Assembly: GCF_031755915.1 (NCBI RefSeq) | Contig: NC_083385.1 | Location: 14,839,001 to 14,903,000, forward strand | Source of the DNA: Ziziphus jujuba | Lineage: Eukaryota; Streptophyta; Magnoliopsida; Rosales; Rhamnaceae | DNA: 64,000 nt | Direction: 5' to 3' | In this document: in pieces, positions 12,561 to 25,685 of the stretch | How positions within the stretch are numbered: the stretch's first letter is position 1 | How the letters are laid out: each line of letters opens with the position of its first letter | Notes under the pieces: generated by a model | What the model saw: only the letters and a program-made list of their open reading frames with translations | Databases searched by the model: none | Told to the model about the DNA's origin: nothing | Translations under genes and position numbers: made by a program

Positions 12561-12893
12561 ATGGAGATTGATGATGTGAGCTGCCGCCGGCGATCCTCGT
12601 ACTTTTCGGGTTGCATGATGTCGCCCTTATGCTTTTCTGTCCATGAAGATCAAACAGAGTACTCTCGCATTGATTATTGCAACAGCAGCCAAAGCAAAAG
12701 AAGGCAAAGATGGAGAAATTTCCTTAAGAGGTTGGTTAGAGATAGCAAAACCATATATGGATCCAAACCCACGTCGTTTAAGTATGATGCAGTCAGCTAC
12801 TCGCAGAATTTTGATGAGGGTTTTCATTCCGATCAAGAACCCAGAAGGCATTCCCAAGTGTTTCCAGTTGTTAGATGGGATTTAGGTAACTAA
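12561..12893 (+). CDS. Small plant-specific protein of unknown function (110 aa)
   Basis: Intronless ORF of 110 residues. The N-terminal half contains a Cys/Met-rich patch (FSGCMMSPLCFSVHE). The middle is basic (SKRRQRWRNFLKRLVRDSKT) and is followed by YDAVSYSQNFDEGFHSD, ending near VVRWDLGN. I recognise the YDxxSYxxNFDEG pattern as belonging to a family of small, uncharacterised plant proteins often described as stress-responsive; no enzyme domain, signal peptide or membrane segment is visible. The basic stretch could be a nuclear signal or a membrane-contact surface. The codon pattern and motif conservation support a real gene; overlapping ORFs in other frames are shadows. The last codons could be replaced by splicing at a GT near 12886, but no evidence favours that. 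Confidence 0.75.
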   Translation: MEIDDVSCRRRSSYFSGCMMSPLCFSVHEDQTEYSRIDYCNSSQSKRRQRWRNFLKRLVRDSKTIYGSKPTSFKYDAVSYSQNFDEGFHSDQEPRRHSQVFPVVRWDLGN

Positions 12894-12946
12894 ATAAATA
12901 CCATATCTTGTGCCTATTAATTAGCTAGAATGTTTTAAGTTTATAT

Positions 12947-12981
<35 letters not shown>

Positions 12982-13633
12982 TTATTTTTGGAGATCTAAT
13001 TCTCTCTGGGTTTTGTTTTTCCTAAACTTCCCCGCTGATTAGTTCCTTCAAAATTCAAATCTTCCTTTAGATCTGCTAGCCTATATGATGATATATATAT
13101 ATATATAAATGTATTTGTATATCAGCCGGACAAATTTTCTTAAGATGAAAATTAAGGAAGCATTAGTTTTTTTTTTCTTTTTTTTTTGGTAACGTTGTTT
13201 AGATTGATGAGTGTATGAGTGTGTGTGTGTGTGTGTGTGTGCAAAAATTGGAGTATTTAATTCCTAATACTTTTTGAACAAAATTACCATAGCAGTACAA
13301 CTTGCTTGTTTACCATAATTATACTAATGTGACAAGGATCATATAGAATGGTTAGAGAGAATTAAAGAATGACCTTTTTGTTAAATAGTCTTCCACATCA
13401 AGAACCGTACGTCTCCTGATTCAACTTCTATGCAATAAAGAAATTAATTCCGTTTCGTCAAAAATAAAAAATAAAAAAAATGAGAAGTATTGACTTGTTT
13501 AAGGTTTATTTACCATTTTAAATTATATTAATGCGTCAATCATTCAGAATTAGTGCCGTTTTGGTATTTGAAGTGGCCTGTATATTGTATACTGATTCAA
13601 CTCTCTCGAATATTCCTACAAAAATAATGATAA

Positions 13634-13666
<33 letters not shown>

Positions 13667-15532
13667 TCTTAAGGGTAAAAAAAAAACCTACCCAAAAAAA
13701 AAAAAAAAATCCTTCTCTCTCTAAACCCAATCTAATTACAAGGAATTATTTCAATAAATAATAAATAAAAAAATCAAGGAAAGAGTACAAAATTACACAA
13801 CCCGGCCGATTTGTGTTGGAACCGGATGATAAAATAGTCCAAAAAGGATTTTTTTCCTTTATATTTAAATTTAAAATTTTTATATTTTCTTAGACAAAAA
13901 GGTCCAAAAAGTTTTTTTTTTTTTCCTTTTAATGTTTATAATTTTTTGGGGCATAAAAAGGTCCACAAAGTTTGAATGCATACACCTTTATTTATTTATT
14001 TTGAACAATTTACCTAATTTCAAACCATTCAAAATCCTTTCGTATTCCGCATAACTTGATTTATACTCCTATAAACATAGATAAAGATGCTCAACTACTG
14101 AAACTATCTGCTTCATCGTATGTATATACCTTTTTTGAAAGAAGTATACTTGTATACTTCGTCAAGAAGGAGTATTGTCTCATGCAATCCCAATAAACTG
14201 ATGGTTATCTCTAATTTACAAATCTTTATAAAAACTTTTAACATATATAACATAATCTAAATTATATTGGACAGAAACAGAATATCACACATGTAACTGA
14301 AAAACTTCATCTTATCAGAACCAAGAGTCTACAACGATGAATATTATCTCCAAAGGAATAAAGGATATATATTATTAGGTTCTCAAAATTAATTAACCCC
14401 TCCAAAACCGTTATTAAATTAAAAGGCAACTACCCAATGCTCACCCTAAAAAGGGCCATTTGTCACCAAAACAAAAAGCACAGAAAAGGCCACTTTGGAA
14501 AGGCCCATTAAATTCCAAGAGATCCAATCTATAAGAGGCTATGAAGCCCACACACTGAAAGGCCATTTATCCATGCTCTTCAGGTGTGACAGTGATTTAA
14601 CAATGGAGGGGAATTATCAATGATTAGCTCGTAATTAAGTTGCTTTAAACTGGTAACTGGCAAAAGAAAGTAAAACTTGAAGATTGATCTTTGTGTTGTA
14701 AATATGTTGATACACCTCTTGGCTGAGATTCAGTTACATATACTTATAATGCCTCAACCCTCTTTAGGTAACCATTTTTCTGATGCATTAAGAACAAGTA
14801 CTTATTGTAAACAGAACAACATGTCATAACTTTTATTCTACTGACAAGTAAACACAAACAAGTATTAGTCAAGTACTCTTCTTTCGTAAATTTCAATCAT
14901 TAGAGATCAATGTCATTGAGTTAAACTAAATGTTATAGTAAGAGCACAACCTGCTTTAATTACTTATGTGCTATATGGTCCTTATAAATCATTCTAGTTT
15001 TAGTGTATCAGTGCTAGATCTTTATCAAGCTTTAGGATTATGGACAACACTTTTTTCTCTTATTCATCACAATAATAATTATCTGACTGACATTTTTTAA
15101 CATATTTCTGAAATTGTAATCCATAAATTACATCATTTTGTTTTCTGGAACTAAATCTTACATATGTATATATATATATATATACATATTCGGCTTTTCA
15201 TTGATAACTTGCTCATAGAGAATGTCAGGTTGGTCATTTGAATTGAGTCATAACCAGCTCATCTCAGTCCAAGAAGCATTCTTCTATATATGCTTTATGT
15301 GATTGTTTAGTAACTGGTAATTAAAATATCTCTGCAGCCCTCAATCTTTTCGTTTTGTCTACATTTGAAGTCTGCTGCAGTTTTCATTGAGATATTTATC
15401 AAAAGTATTCAATATTGAAATAAAAATGGTAATTGGTAATCTTTTTGTTTTTATTTTTTTTTTCAATGACATGAAGGATGTGAAGGAAAATTTTACCTTT
15501 CATAATATTGCTCTTATTGGTGTCTATTAATG
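12894..15532. other. Gene-free stretch between the small gene and the MADS-box 3' end
   Basis: Contains (TA)n at 12949-12977, (GT)n at 13219-13241, another (TA)n near 13635-13665 and a degenerate triplet of tandem units at about 13831-13975, each around AAGGTCCAAAAAG. The 3' UTR of the MADS-box gene lies at its right end. No conserved ORF. Confidence 0.6.
13831..13975. repeat. Degenerate tandem repeat, three units of about 60 bp
   Basis: The phrases AGTCCAAAAAGGATTTTT, AAGGTCCAAAAAGTTTTT and AAGGTCCACAAAGTTT recur at intervals of about 60 bases, separated by T-rich spacer. Function unknown. Confidence 0.4.
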
Positions 15533-16402
15533 TTATTGGCTTGGCTGGCTTAGTTGAAGCTGAACCGGCACATTTGAAACCTCACCAGAAGTACTGCTGA
15601 TAGCGAATGGAATATTCAAGGTGTTTTGGCTTGCTGGATCCATGTCCCTTGTGCCATAAAGCTGAGAAATTAATAGAGACTTGTCATTAAGATTTTTGGA
15701 TATATTTTCGTACTTTCTTGCTCTACTATTTTAACTTATGTGTTTGATGTGTTTGTATGTATGTATGTTCTTCAGGGAAATATACAGCTTTTTTGTTTGT
15801 GTGTTTGAATGGAAATATATACCTTCTTGTACAGTTCCATGTTTTCTTGACGAATGGCAATGATCTTCTTATGTAACTCCATGTTTTCTTCATGAATAAG
15901 ACTACCCTGTTGTGGAACCAGCAAAAGAATAAAGTATGCTATATAATTATGAAAAATTATAAAATTAATTGTGAAAAATTTGCAAATATATTTTTTTGAA
16001 GACCTTTTGATTTATCTCTTGTATCTCGTCGGTTAATAATTGTTCCTGCACAGTTTACAAAATATGTTAATTAAGTACTTGATGTGCTTCAAAATGAACC
16101 TCTAGTGGGATTATATTTATGTATGACATGCTAAGGCTACTAGTCCAAAAGTACCTCTCTAAATTAACATCAACAAAACTAACATACAGAACAATTTGGT
16201 CAAGAATCAATTAGGGGTCTTATGTACCTTTTTCATACGAATACCTTTCAGACTTATTTCCAATCGGTTCTCAATATTTTGAAGGTCTTTGACACCCAAA
16301 CCATAAAGTTCTTGCCCCATCAATTGCCTGTTATATATATAAACAGTACAATCTTTGAGGTCATTATTAATTCCACATAATTCATGTAAATTTGTAGCAT
16401 TT

Positions 16403-16441
<39 letters not shown>

Positions 16442-17944
16442 GCAAATATATGATATAAGTCTACACAAAGTATAATTCAGATAAACAAGAAATTAAAATT
16501 GGTACCTATGGTTCTCTTGCAAGTTCTGCAATTGATGCCTTAAAATTGCTGCCTCCCTTTGCCAAAACTATAGCAAGCACACGTGAAAACAAATGAAGTG
16601 CAAGTGATATATATCATGAAAATGCTTCACTACTCCATCTCTGAAGTAATAAAACTTCTTTTCCGCATAATTCCAGTACAGGTCATAGTGCAAATAATAA
16701 TCTAGGACTGTTGAAAAGACTTAATAATTAGTACAGAGCAGTATACAGTCTTATAATCTAGTTCTTGTTTATCTTAATTTCTAGTTACCCCCAATTTTGA
16801 CTGTGTTGTAAGCATGAACCAACCCATTATATTGGTCTTAAAAATTCAAAAGCATGTGTTTTGCCTTCATGTGCATAAGTTATCTATAAACTTAATGCCC
16901 AAATATTGCATTTAATTGACTGGCTCGATAGCCAGAGAGTTATAACTTTCTGCATATGTTCAAATAAATATGTATTTTAATTTTAATAATTGATTAATAT
17001 GCCATCCGCCAAGCATGCATGCATCTAGAACTAGAAAGATGAAAAAATAGTGGGTGATGATAATGGAAACGTACCGTGACTTCTGATGCTGGGTTGAGTA
17101 GTTGTTGATGTTCCTCCTTTGATTTTAGATATTTTTCTATTACTGATTTCATGCTGGTGGAAAGTAAATATAATTAATGACCATATCTTAAACAACTATA
17201 TATATATATATATATGTATGTTTTTTCTACTGTGACAAGGTAGCCTATTGAATGGTGGGTGATCAATATCTATTCTTAAAACGATAAATGTATGAATTGT
17301 AAAGTGGGTGACCTTGTCTATCAGAGAAGAAGACTATATATATTTGGTAATAAAGAACCATATTTACTACAGTTGCAGTAGCAGATGCATTTGCCTTTTA
17401 GGGAGCTAGGTTGATGACAGACAAAAATGAACTAATCAAGGTTGGTGCATACACTACAGTACTATGTAGTGAATATCCAAAATTAGCATACCATGGTTAT
17501 ATATATACACAAAGCTTTTATTTTATTTTTTATATCTCGAATTTGAAATCATTATTTGAAAAAATAATAACTTTACCATTAAATTGTTTAGTACATACCA
17601 AACTCAAACGGTTTAAAATATATACACCAGAGCCAAATGGCTTAAAATGTAATTATAGATGGAGGAATGCATTGACCAAGTGAATATTATATCAATTACT
17701 CAAAAGTGATAGCATTAATATTTGACCAAAATAAAAAATAAATTGGTGATAACATTAATATTGTGGAAAATGTTGCCCACATCTGTAATTGGTGCGTAAT
17801 GCAGACTATGCCATCTACTATTGGTTGAATTTTATGCATGAGTTGGTAATTAGCATTGTATTTTATTGAAATTGCAGTCATCTTATTTTTGTTAATCAAA
17901 TTTTAGGTTATGTTAGTGCTTAAGATTTATTAAATAAAGAGACT

Positions 17945-17982
<38 letters not shown>

Positions 17983-20317
17983 TTTTCTGGTGAAAGTTGA
18001 AGTTAAGCTAACAGGAGTGTAATATAACAAGGCATTAAATTAATTTGTCAAATTTTGGATATTAATGCAATTAAAAAACTTAATGTTAATTAAAAAAACA
18101 AATATAAGGGTCACATGTGAAAATAAATAAGTGAGATCAAATGCAAATAGATAAATAAATAAATTAGTGACACAACATGTTAAATATTACGTATTCACTA
18201 TATATTAACCAAAACTAACAGCTTGCTGTTTGTAGTTGATGTATAAGACGTTCAGAAAAATAAGTTATTTAGTACTATTGTACTATGAGTTTTTGATACA
18301 TTTTCAAATTAGATTGTCATATATATATATATATATATATATATCTAAATGGGGTTAAACTCTAAATAATTATATGAAGAAATACTGATATCAATGACAA
18401 AGATCATTATTCTAAAGATAGTAAGATACAATAAGATGGTACACAATTTCATGTATTATATGCTTGTGTGTTTATAAATCAAATTCTTACTTTAAAACTC
18501 TCATGCTGTCCCTGATTCGAGATGTACTATGTATACATACATATAATATGACTCATTAGTTTACGTGACTAATTGTTTTATAGATCAGTAAAGTTACTGG
18601 GATCTTTTTGATGCTTCAGATTGGGGTATCATATGATCAAACCGCTAGTAATGGTTGCTGGCACATGCATAAGGGTACTATCATAGTACAGTTTTTAAAC
18701 GTTGAATATTTCCAACACACGTCCTTTTTTTTTTTTTTTTTAATAATAAAAAAAGAAAGCTATACAGAAAGATAAGGATGCAATTCATGCCGAAGGTTTT
18801 CACCTAGATAACAGTTTGAAGTATAATATTTTTAATGAATACTATTCTAAAGAGGCAGTTCATGTGGGAAAACTTTTTCAATTCTGTGGGCATAAGATTA
18901 TTGAAATAAAAATTAAACATTAGCTTTAAGGGCATGCAATTGATATATATTCTACCTAACACACTCTAACAACACTTTTAAGGATTGAATTGAATCATTG
19001 ATATGGACTAAAAACTGCAAAAAGTAGTGCATATAATAAGTAAAGGGAAGAGGTGCATTGAATATTGAAATGAATTAATATATTGTTAAGCTTTTAGAAT
19101 TAGAGTGATGTATATAGAGCTCTAGAATGATGCGTATAGAATGATGCGTATCTGATATGCACAATAAAAAAATTATACATATATATATATATATATATAT
19201 ATGTTTATATTTACAAACTGCCAATAACTCATTTGAAATCATTGGTGTTATTTTCAGTATTTTGTAAAAAAATTTAAAATTTGAAATTATTATTTAAGAA
19301 AACAATGACACAAATCTATTCAATATCTATACAATAACATAAATATATAAAGTTGATAAAGTAATTAACCGTTCATTAACGAGCTTAAAATTCTTTGTTG
19401 GATTAACATTTGTGCGTGCACGACACATATGCGCACACACACACACACAAACATAGAATAAATCTTTTATTAGAAAATCTATGATTTAAGGATGATTAAA
19501 TGGCGAAATAACCATGAAGTTAAAGTGATAATTAATATTTACATTTAAATTTAGATCATAAATAAGATATGACATCCTTTAATACTTACAATCCAATTAT
19601 CTTTTATTTATTATAATCAAGAATCCTTAACTAGAGAATTTATATATATATATATATATGTATATATAGGCCAAAACCAAAAATTGTGACCTCACAATCA
19701 CTAGATGGAGCATCTGGTTTATGTGAAAAAGCACCTGTCTGATAAGCAATGCCAACATGGTGAGTTTAGATTCTACTTTTTGTTATTGAACACAAATTAA
19801 CATTGTAGCTATAGAGCTTAATATATTAATGGGGTTTAATTAGGTAACTATTTGGATTCAAAATTGTTAATTTTCCACATAAATACTTGGGGGAAATTTG
19901 ATTCAAATGATCAGATCAGGATGTTATGGTTAGTGAATAGCATTTTCTTTTTTTCCTTTTTTTTTTTTGTTTTTTTGTTTTTTTGTTTTTTTGTTTTTTT
20001 TTTTTTTGTTTCCTTATGTGTCTTTATCAATTTTTAATTAATATTTTTTCCTGTCAAGTAGCTAGTACTCTTTTAATTCCCTTTTACATACAAGGTTAAT
20101 AAAACATAATATCTACCATTAATCCTACCTAGCTTTACCAAAATATGTTTTCTTTCTCTTTTTATTCAACACCTAGCTACTTAGAGAACTCCATAAAATA
20201 GATATGTAATTGATGACAAGAGTTTTTTTTTTGGGGACAAGTAAGGCATCTATATTATATACTTCTGCTATGGATGCAGATAAGGAATGAATGAGGTAAT
20301 TAATGACGTTGAAAAAA

Positions 20318-20374
<57 letters not shown>

Positions 20375-21289
20375 AACTCAAACACCTTCCCAGTAATGCT
20401 TTCCCAAGCATATATCAGCTTCGGATTTTCTCTATATATATGTTTCAACACACATAAACTAATAAGGTATTGAAATATATATAAAAGAAATATTGCGTCT
20501 ATCTATATATATGTATAATATATATATATATATATATAAATTTTTTTTTTTCTTTTCCGAAAATCAATTCTCCTAGGTACCCAAAGCAGGTAACATGCGG
20601 CTTGGATAAACTTAAATTATCATATAAATTAAATTATATTTGAGAACTTTTCTGCAGAAACATGCTGATAACTGAGAAATGAGAATCACCTACGAATGCA
20701 TGCGAAGTATACATTTCACTAAAATCGATCTGAACTATATATATGTATAACATCATTTTGCATATGTACTAACATTCATAAAGTCTATCTATATAGAGAA
20801 TTTTAGTTTTTGAAATATGAGAACAAATTAGTGACTGAGCTGAGGACATATATAGAAGACTACATATATATAGCTATCTGAAAACTGCATAATATGAATC
20901 ATATATATTATATGAAAACCGAAAATAATAAATTTCTATTTTCTATAGGGATCTTAAAAATATAACCAGATCAGCAACAACAACCAAAAAAAAAGAAAAA
21001 AAAAAAAAAGAAGAAAAAAGAAAAAAGAAAAAAAGAACAAACAAACAAACAAAGAAAACAAAATTAACAAAATATTATGGTGGGAAAAGAATGGGAAAAT
21101 TAAAAACCTGGTGCTAGCAAATTCATAGAGCTTTCCTGTGCTGGAGAAGATTACAAGGCCAACTTCTGCATCGCAAAGAATTGCCAGCTCTTTCGCTTTC
21201 TTAATCAATCCCTTTCTACGCTTTGAAAAAGTCACTTGCCTGCTTGTTGAATTATCGATCCTCCGAATCACAATCTTCCCTCTTCCCAT
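15533..21289 (-). CDS. MIKC-type MADS-box transcription factor, AGL17/ANR1 clade, complete (225 aa)
   Basis: Exons: 21108-21289, 17075-17153, 16506-16567, 16228-16327, 16004-16045, 15823-15906, 15533-15661. Their lengths are 182, 79, 62, 100, 42, 84 and 129; the first five are the standard MIKC exon sizes. Exon 1 encodes the MADS domain (residues 1-60; [32 protein letters not shown]), which binds CArG boxes as a dimer. Exon 2 encodes the I region ([19 protein letters not shown]), exons 3-6 the K-box coiled coil, and exon 7 a short C terminus ending [29 protein letters not shown] and MKSVIEKY are typical of the AGL17 clade (AGL16, AGL17, AGL21, ANR1), whose members act in root development, nitrate response, stomata and flowering. 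Intron 1 spans about 3.95 kb (17154-21107) and often carries regulatory sites in MADS genes. No lesion was seen; the exact orthologue needs a tree. Confidence 0.95.
16406..16436. repeat. (CA)n microsatellite in a MADS-box intron
   Basis: About 15 CA units lie in intron 3 of the MADS-box gene (16328-16505), between the exons of 62 and 100 nt. Confidence 0.9.
17154..21107 (-). other. Large first intron of the MADS-box gene
   Basis: A GT-AG intron of 3,954 bases with (TA)n tracts near 17197-17216, 17948-17975, 18320-18344, 19178-19201 and 19637-19657, and a compound (TC)n(TA)n at 20319-20374. T-rich blocks lie at 19944-20010 and A-rich ones at 20983-21040. No embedded gene or transposon ends were recognised. 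Confidence 0.7.
20319..20374. repeat. Compound (TC)n(TA)n microsatellite
   Basis: TC units (20319-20341) pass into TA units to about 20374, inside MADS-box intron 1. Confidence 0.9.
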
Positions 21290-22510
21290 CGCTTTCTTTC
21301 TCTTTAGATTTTAGGGTTTCTCTGGAAGGATAAAATTGTTATGTGTGCAATAAAACAAGTAGAATAGGGTCTGAATATAGAGGATGGTGTATAGAAGATT
21401 GACTTACAAAGTTGAGCCAAAGTAATACTTTTTAATATTGACAATGTTGTGGTTGTGATATGGTGTATGAAAGTTTTATATTGCATTTCTTTTTCTTAAC
21501 TTTATTTAAAAAAAAAAAAAGAAAAAAAAAAAAAGAAGAAACTTATCGAAGTGTTAAAACTTTAATACTTATTCAAAGGTTAAAAATAATAAAAAGAAGG
21601 TACATAGATATAAAACAAATCATTTATAAATGTGGGGTTAATAAGTGGACTGAAATAATAAATTAGTTAAATAATTTGTACTCATTACAATATAAATTTC
21701 AAGGGTGAATGATATACAGATCGTAAAATTGTTTTATTGTGATTATTTTTATAGAACGTTTATAAGTATAAATAAATTTTGAAGTAGTGAAACATAAAAG
21801 TATTTGATTCTTTTGTGATTTTAAGAACTTTTTCTTAAGTATTTATAATATCTTATCTCTACCTCATTAACATAAAAAATTCCTCATTTTATCATTCAAG
21901 TCTTCAAAGTCTTCTTTAAAAATTGCCAAGCAACCCAAAAAAAAAAAAAATGTCTTGTGTCAATATTCATTTATACTGAAAAGGGGAAAAAAAAGACATT
22001 GTATATAGATGTTAACTTGTATGCATATATATATATATATATATATTTTTTTTTTCTTTTTTTGTTTTGAAATGATATATTTTTTTTTTGTTGATTAATA
22101 CTACATAGTCTTATACTTATTATTGAGAGGATGCGTGTATATATACATTGGAAATATTCTGTTAAGCAATGGATTTTCACCTAATTACATGAAATATGAA
22201 ATGAAATATTTCATAAGTTATATACATTTGGGCACTAAACGGACGGACAACACAAAAAACTCTAAACATTGCTTAATAGAAAATGACTATATATATTTAT
22301 ATGCATACACTACCAATCTCATATACTAGTTAAAGATAGCTATCTCAAACTGAAGACAGGATACTGGTAAGTATAACCAAGGAATTTGGGGGTATCTCCA
22401 CGTGTAAGACAATTCGTTGGGTTTGGAGAGGCGTTTTTGGATTTGGTAGTTTCTATATTGGGCAAGAAGTGCAAAATATACATGCAAATCCAGATCATAT
22501 AATGGCAATA

Positions 22511-22541
<31 letters not shown>

Positions 22542-24123
22542 TTTTCCTTTTCCTTTCTTCATACGCCCTTGAGTTAGTGGTTGGAACTGCCGTAGATACA
22601 CGAAAAACAATTACAACTTTCCAACCTTTTCTTTTCACTTTTTATCTGCTTCCTGCCTTATATCTTAATATAATATATAATATAAATTAGGGAACCAGCC
22701 CATTTCCCTGAAATTGACTTTGGGGTTGGCCTTTATATTTTGTGACATCAAAATCACTCAAAAGAAAATTATACATATATACATATTCATCACCAAAACT
22801 AATAAATCAAAGTTTAGTTTTTTGGGGGTTTCAATAACTTACACAAGTATATAAAGAAATTAAAAAAGAAAAAAAGAAATTTCCTTAAGTTTTTGAGAAT
22901 TTTATCTTTTTTTGTAAAAAAAAATACTTGGATTTAAAAGGACACTATGAACTACTTTAGGCACATAAAAAAAGAGCTGTGGACGTTTATACGTTTTTAT
23001 TATTCGGATCTCAATATTAATAATAATTTTTGAAAAAATTATTATTAATATTATTCACAGAAATTGATATTGATGATAACACAGTACAGATCATTTACAC
23101 AGTAAAATTTCCTCGTAAAAAAATATTGTGAGTAAAAAACGACTGACACACTTGTGAAGTACTCGATATATATAAACATCCGCCAATCGAGGTGGTTCTT
23201 GGCACGCTCACATTGAGCTTAGCCAATGCCAAGCAATCCGTACACCACAGACAATTTTGGTAATTAATCAATGTAGTTAATGTAGTTAATTAATTTTCCC
23301 ATGGCCAGAAAGAGTAAGTCACTAGGAAAGGGCATGGCTATCATATTTAGAAATTTTGGTTCTAATTAATTGTCAGTTTAATAAAGCTTATAATATATTT
23401 TAATCGTATAATATAAAGTTCAAAGGGGGCCGCTTGGACACCAATAAGCATAAAGTTGTGGTAACTGTCTCTAAACACATCTTTCTATTGGCTACAACCC
23501 ATGTGACTAAGATTTGTTAGACCAATAAGATTCGATTTGGCTTGAAATTCCAATGACTAAGGGGCCCTCGGATTAAGGGCACCCAAATTCAAGATTATAT
23601 TAAATAATTGTAAATATAATACCTTGGATATGAGCTCGGCCAGGTGTCAATCATCAACAAATCATACAAGAACATAGACCAAGAAAAAAGGTGATTTTCT
23701 TGGATAGTTGCCATTAGTTTATAATCCCAACAATGGAAAGTGTTGCTTTAATGAGTCATACCAGCATTGAATATAATTATTATTATTATTTTTTAAGTTT
23801 GTGAGATTACAGTACTAAACATTAATTATTAAGATAAGCACATGAACTTTATCATAACTTTCAATTTCCCCCACCCAAGGAAAGAAGATAATGGCTCTTT
23901 TCCGGAAAGAGGAGGCGCATACCTCTTCTCAATAACAAAAACCACATGCTCTGATTGGACTGAAAACATTGTTAATTTCACATAATACTTGACAAGTAAA
24001 AATTAAAAAAATAAAAAAGTTAGAAAGCCTAATTCATTGACTACTAGTACATGGGCTTTAACTTTTACTGTGCACCTGCTGAAGACGAATGTGCTATTTC
24101 ATTCACTTTAACCTACGGTTTTG

Positions 24124-24160
<37 letters not shown>
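24124..24160. repeat. (CT)n microsatellite
   Basis: Near-perfect CT units with one T interruption near 24151. Confidence 0.9.
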
Positions 24161-24397
24161 ATTTCGATACCAATATGCTATTATTATGTCGTTCACATAT
24201 TTAATATAATTAACAAATTAATTTAATATGGCACTGAGTGTCATTAATTTATTAATTTTCTTAGGTTGCAAGTTGAGAACCAACCTTCGTATATCAATTT
24301 ATTTTTAATTTAAAACTTTGCAGATGATTAATTTTTAAATTCTTCAGATTAATTAACCAAAAGTTTAATTTTATTGGTGAAAGCTATGAGCAAGATG

Positions 24398-24431
<34 letters not shown>

Positions 24432-25489
24432 CTATGCCCCAAATGTATTGTTCATCCTGCTTAATTTGTAATTTGTTTTGGTTTCTTTTGGAGCTATTTC
24501 TCTAACTTCAAACTGTACTCTTTTCTAGAAATTAACTAATTAAGCGCTGCAACAATAATAATGCCTGCAGCAAGTTGTTTTATTTTTGCTAAAAAAAAAA
24601 CGTCTCCTGATAGTATTATAGGCATCAGATCTGTGCTACGTGACATTGTGATATGGGATCATCCAAAAAAATAATAAAACTTATCAAGACTCGAACCTTA
24701 ACTTCTACACCCGCAGATGTAAAATCTGAATAGCTTTCTTCCGCTAATTTACCACTTTTGGTGGTAGCTTACAGCAAGTTATTGATTGACGCAGTAGGTA
24801 TCAATGATATGTATAGAGAGATAAGTTGGAATCCTAGCTCTAATTTATTAATTTCTTGCATATATTATATTAAGATATTAGGTATAATTTGTTATCTGAT
24901 ACTAAATACTTTAACTTTACATGAATTAGCATAAACAACAGCTTGAATTAGCATAAACAACAATATTAGTGATTTAAAAAAAAAGGGAATATGAGGTACT
25001 GCACTTGAGTTATGGGTGGAGATTAATTATATACATATATTACTATTAGCTTTCAAATTAGCTTTCAAATCATGATGTTGAATATATATATATTTATTTA
25101 TTTTACGATAGATGTTGGTAGTATTTTAACAGTCCAAACCTCTCAAAGATATTTTAAATATTTTATTATTTTGGATGATAATACTAACGATTATTTCTTT
25201 AAAAATTATCATTTTTAGAGATGTTTATACGGTTTTAATATGCAGATATTTATACTATGAAAGAAAGATATATATATATATATATATATAAGTGTACACA
25301 TATCACATAGTAGTGATGAAAATGGTAGTCCTTCATTGAATTAATCCTTGTAGTTAGAAATAAAGTTAAATATATTTTACAACATTTAAGACAGAAAAAA
25401 TTATCATCAATAACCATTATTATATTAACTATCTTAAAAGAATAAATGTTTTAAACTTAAAATGCTATATAATAAGTTCAATGGTGCTA

Positions 25490-25685
25490 TACTTATTAAA
25501 ATATTTATAAAATTAATTTATTAAATAATATAGTAAATAATATAATAGTTTTTAATTAATTAATTTTTTTAATTTATTTGTTTATTTAAAAGTTTAATAA
25601 TCTATATTTAAATTATATATAAATCAATAATATTTTAATATATATTATTTAATAAATATATTAATAGCGTTACCGTAATAAAATA
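25490..25685. repeat. AT-rich dispersed repeat (member 2)
   Basis: Shares TATTAAAATATTTAT and AAATAATATAGTAA blocks with 11460-12085. Ends and class not defined. Confidence 0.35.

Noticed and set aside
24690..24770. Possible tRNA-like text near CTCGAACCTTAACTTC
   Set aside because: Box-B-like phrase only; no cloverleaf can be drawn.
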